A program made the translations under genes and the position numbers. The notes under the pieces are model-generated. The model saw nothing but the letters and a program-made list of their open reading frames with translations. It was not told the origin of the DNA and searched no databases. Below are positions 5,197 through 5,729 of a stretch of 5,729 bases of DNA, piece by piece. How positions within the stretch are numbered: the first letter of the stretch is position 1; the number at the start of each line of letters is the position of its first letter. Origin of the DNA: an uncultured Campylobacter sp. (GTDB lineage: Bacteria; Campylobacterota; Campylobacteria; Campylobacterales; Campylobacteraceae); contig NZ_CALKTQ010000079.1 of assembly GCF_937997465.1 (NCBI RefSeq), forward strand, positions 1 through 5,729, written 5' to 3'.

Positions 5197-5729
5197 TTGT
5201 TTCGTAGATACGTTTTGCACCATTTGGGCGCTTATTATATGATCATCGCATGTATGTTTTTTGCTGCCGTCGGAGGATTTGCGAAAGTTTTGAGCGAGCA
5301 GATGTCTAGTATCGAGGTCGTATTTTTTAGAAATGCCGTCGGTCTTGCTATCGTGCTTTACGCGATTTACAAAAGGCCGCCGACGCATCAAAAAGGCGGG
5401 CAACTTTTGGTGCTGATGTTTCGCGGATTTATCGGCACGATCGCGCTTTTTGCTCTTTTCTACAACATCGCTCATATAAATTTAGGCGCGGCTTATACTT
5501 TTCAAAAAACGAGCCCAATTTTCACGGCGATTTTTGCGGCGATTTTCTTAAAAGAAGCGCTTAGTAAAAAGGGCTGGGGCGCGATATTTCTAGGTTTTAT
5601 CGGCATACTTTTTATCATCCAGCCGAATTTAGGCATCAGTAAAACCGACTGGCTGGGGCTTTGGAGCGGCGTGGGGGCGGCGCTTGCGATGCTTAGCGTT
5701 AGAACCCTGCGCAAAAGCTACGACACGAG
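5197..5729 (+). CDS. EamA/DMT-family (drug/metabolite) transporter, N-terminal half, partial
   Basis: The frame is open from TTG at 5197 to the window edge, giving 177 codons of a family that is usually near 300 residues. The product is an inner-membrane protein with five likely helices in this half, beginning at about 12-31, 39-57, 71-89, 95-117 and 126-143, and a sixth starting near 152. EamA-type features are visible: the first helix with AAVGGFAKV, the conserved arginine after it in VVFFRN (R45), GAAYTFQKTSPIFTAIFAAIFLKE at 97-120 with P107 and E120, and a glycine-rich helix 5. Such carriers export or import small metabolites; the substrate cannot be told from sequence. It diverges from der across 138 bases. 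I recall an integral membrane protein gene diverging from der in C. jejuni too, with moderate certainty. If the ATG at 5239 were used instead, 14 residues would be lost. Confidence 0.9.
   Translation, partial: MFRRYVLHHLGAYYMIIACMFFAAVGGFAKVLSEQMSSIEVVFFRNAVGLAIVLYAIYKRPPTHQKGGQLLVLMFRGFIGTIALFALFYNIAHINLGAAYTFQKTSPIFTAIFAAIFLKEALSKKGWGAIFLGFIGILFIIQPNLGISKTDWLGLWSGVGAALAMLSVRTLRKSYDT

Noticed and set aside
5143..5714. Two minus-strand open frames opposite the EamA transporter
   Set aside because: The plus-strand frame is continuous over 177 codons with clear EamA features and a ribosome binding site; the minus-strand frames are shadows.

Overview
The window looks like chromosomal core DNA from a Campylobacter-type epsilonproteobacterium. 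Evidence: the A-rich ribosome binding sites (AAAGGA), near-absence of gaps between genes, a very high density of AAATTT words, and the gene order der-aroK-trpS-(membrane protein)-serS-(acidic-start protein). I recall der-aroK-trpS-serS followed by a large TPR membrane protein gene in Campylobacter jejuni. Base composition by eye is in the 40s %GC, richer than C. jejuni, so one of the oral, higher-GC species (C. rectus, showae, curvus, gracilis or concisus group) is a reasonable inference, not a proof.

Layout, from right to left because six of seven genes are on the minus strand: der (ribosome assembly GTPase, 3655-5058) overlaps aroK (shikimate kinase, 3147-3662) by 8 bases. A 288-base gap follows. 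It holds a good sigma70-type promoter (3005-3033) and a structured, roughly 140-base leader with a long inverted repeat (2904-2964). Then come trpS (1893-2858), a four-helix membrane protein (1436-1876), serS (182-1426), and the first 60 codons of a protein with a very acidic N-terminus (1-182), all with gaps of 16 bases or less. On the plus strand, diverging from der, is the first half of an EamA/DMT-family transporter (5197-5729, cut by the window edge). The 138-base divergent gap carries two TATAAT boxes facing der, a 15-base palindrome between them, and a candidate TATAAA box facing the transporter.

Functionally this is a housekeeping block: translation (Der, TrpRS, SerRS) plus one step of chorismate/aromatic amino acid synthesis (AroK), which feeds tryptophan and hence TrpRS. 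The membrane protein and the acidic-start protein have no clear function from sequence.

I found no mobile element, CRISPR, tRNA, rRNA, defence system or convincing new multi-gene system. The points most worth checking are: six of seven inferred starts are not ATG; the trpS leader contains a structured inverted repeat; AroK has a GKGT P-loop; and the der/transporter divergent region has a palindrome and duplicated -10 boxes. No intrinsic terminator (GC-rich hairpin plus T-run) was seen anywhere in the window.
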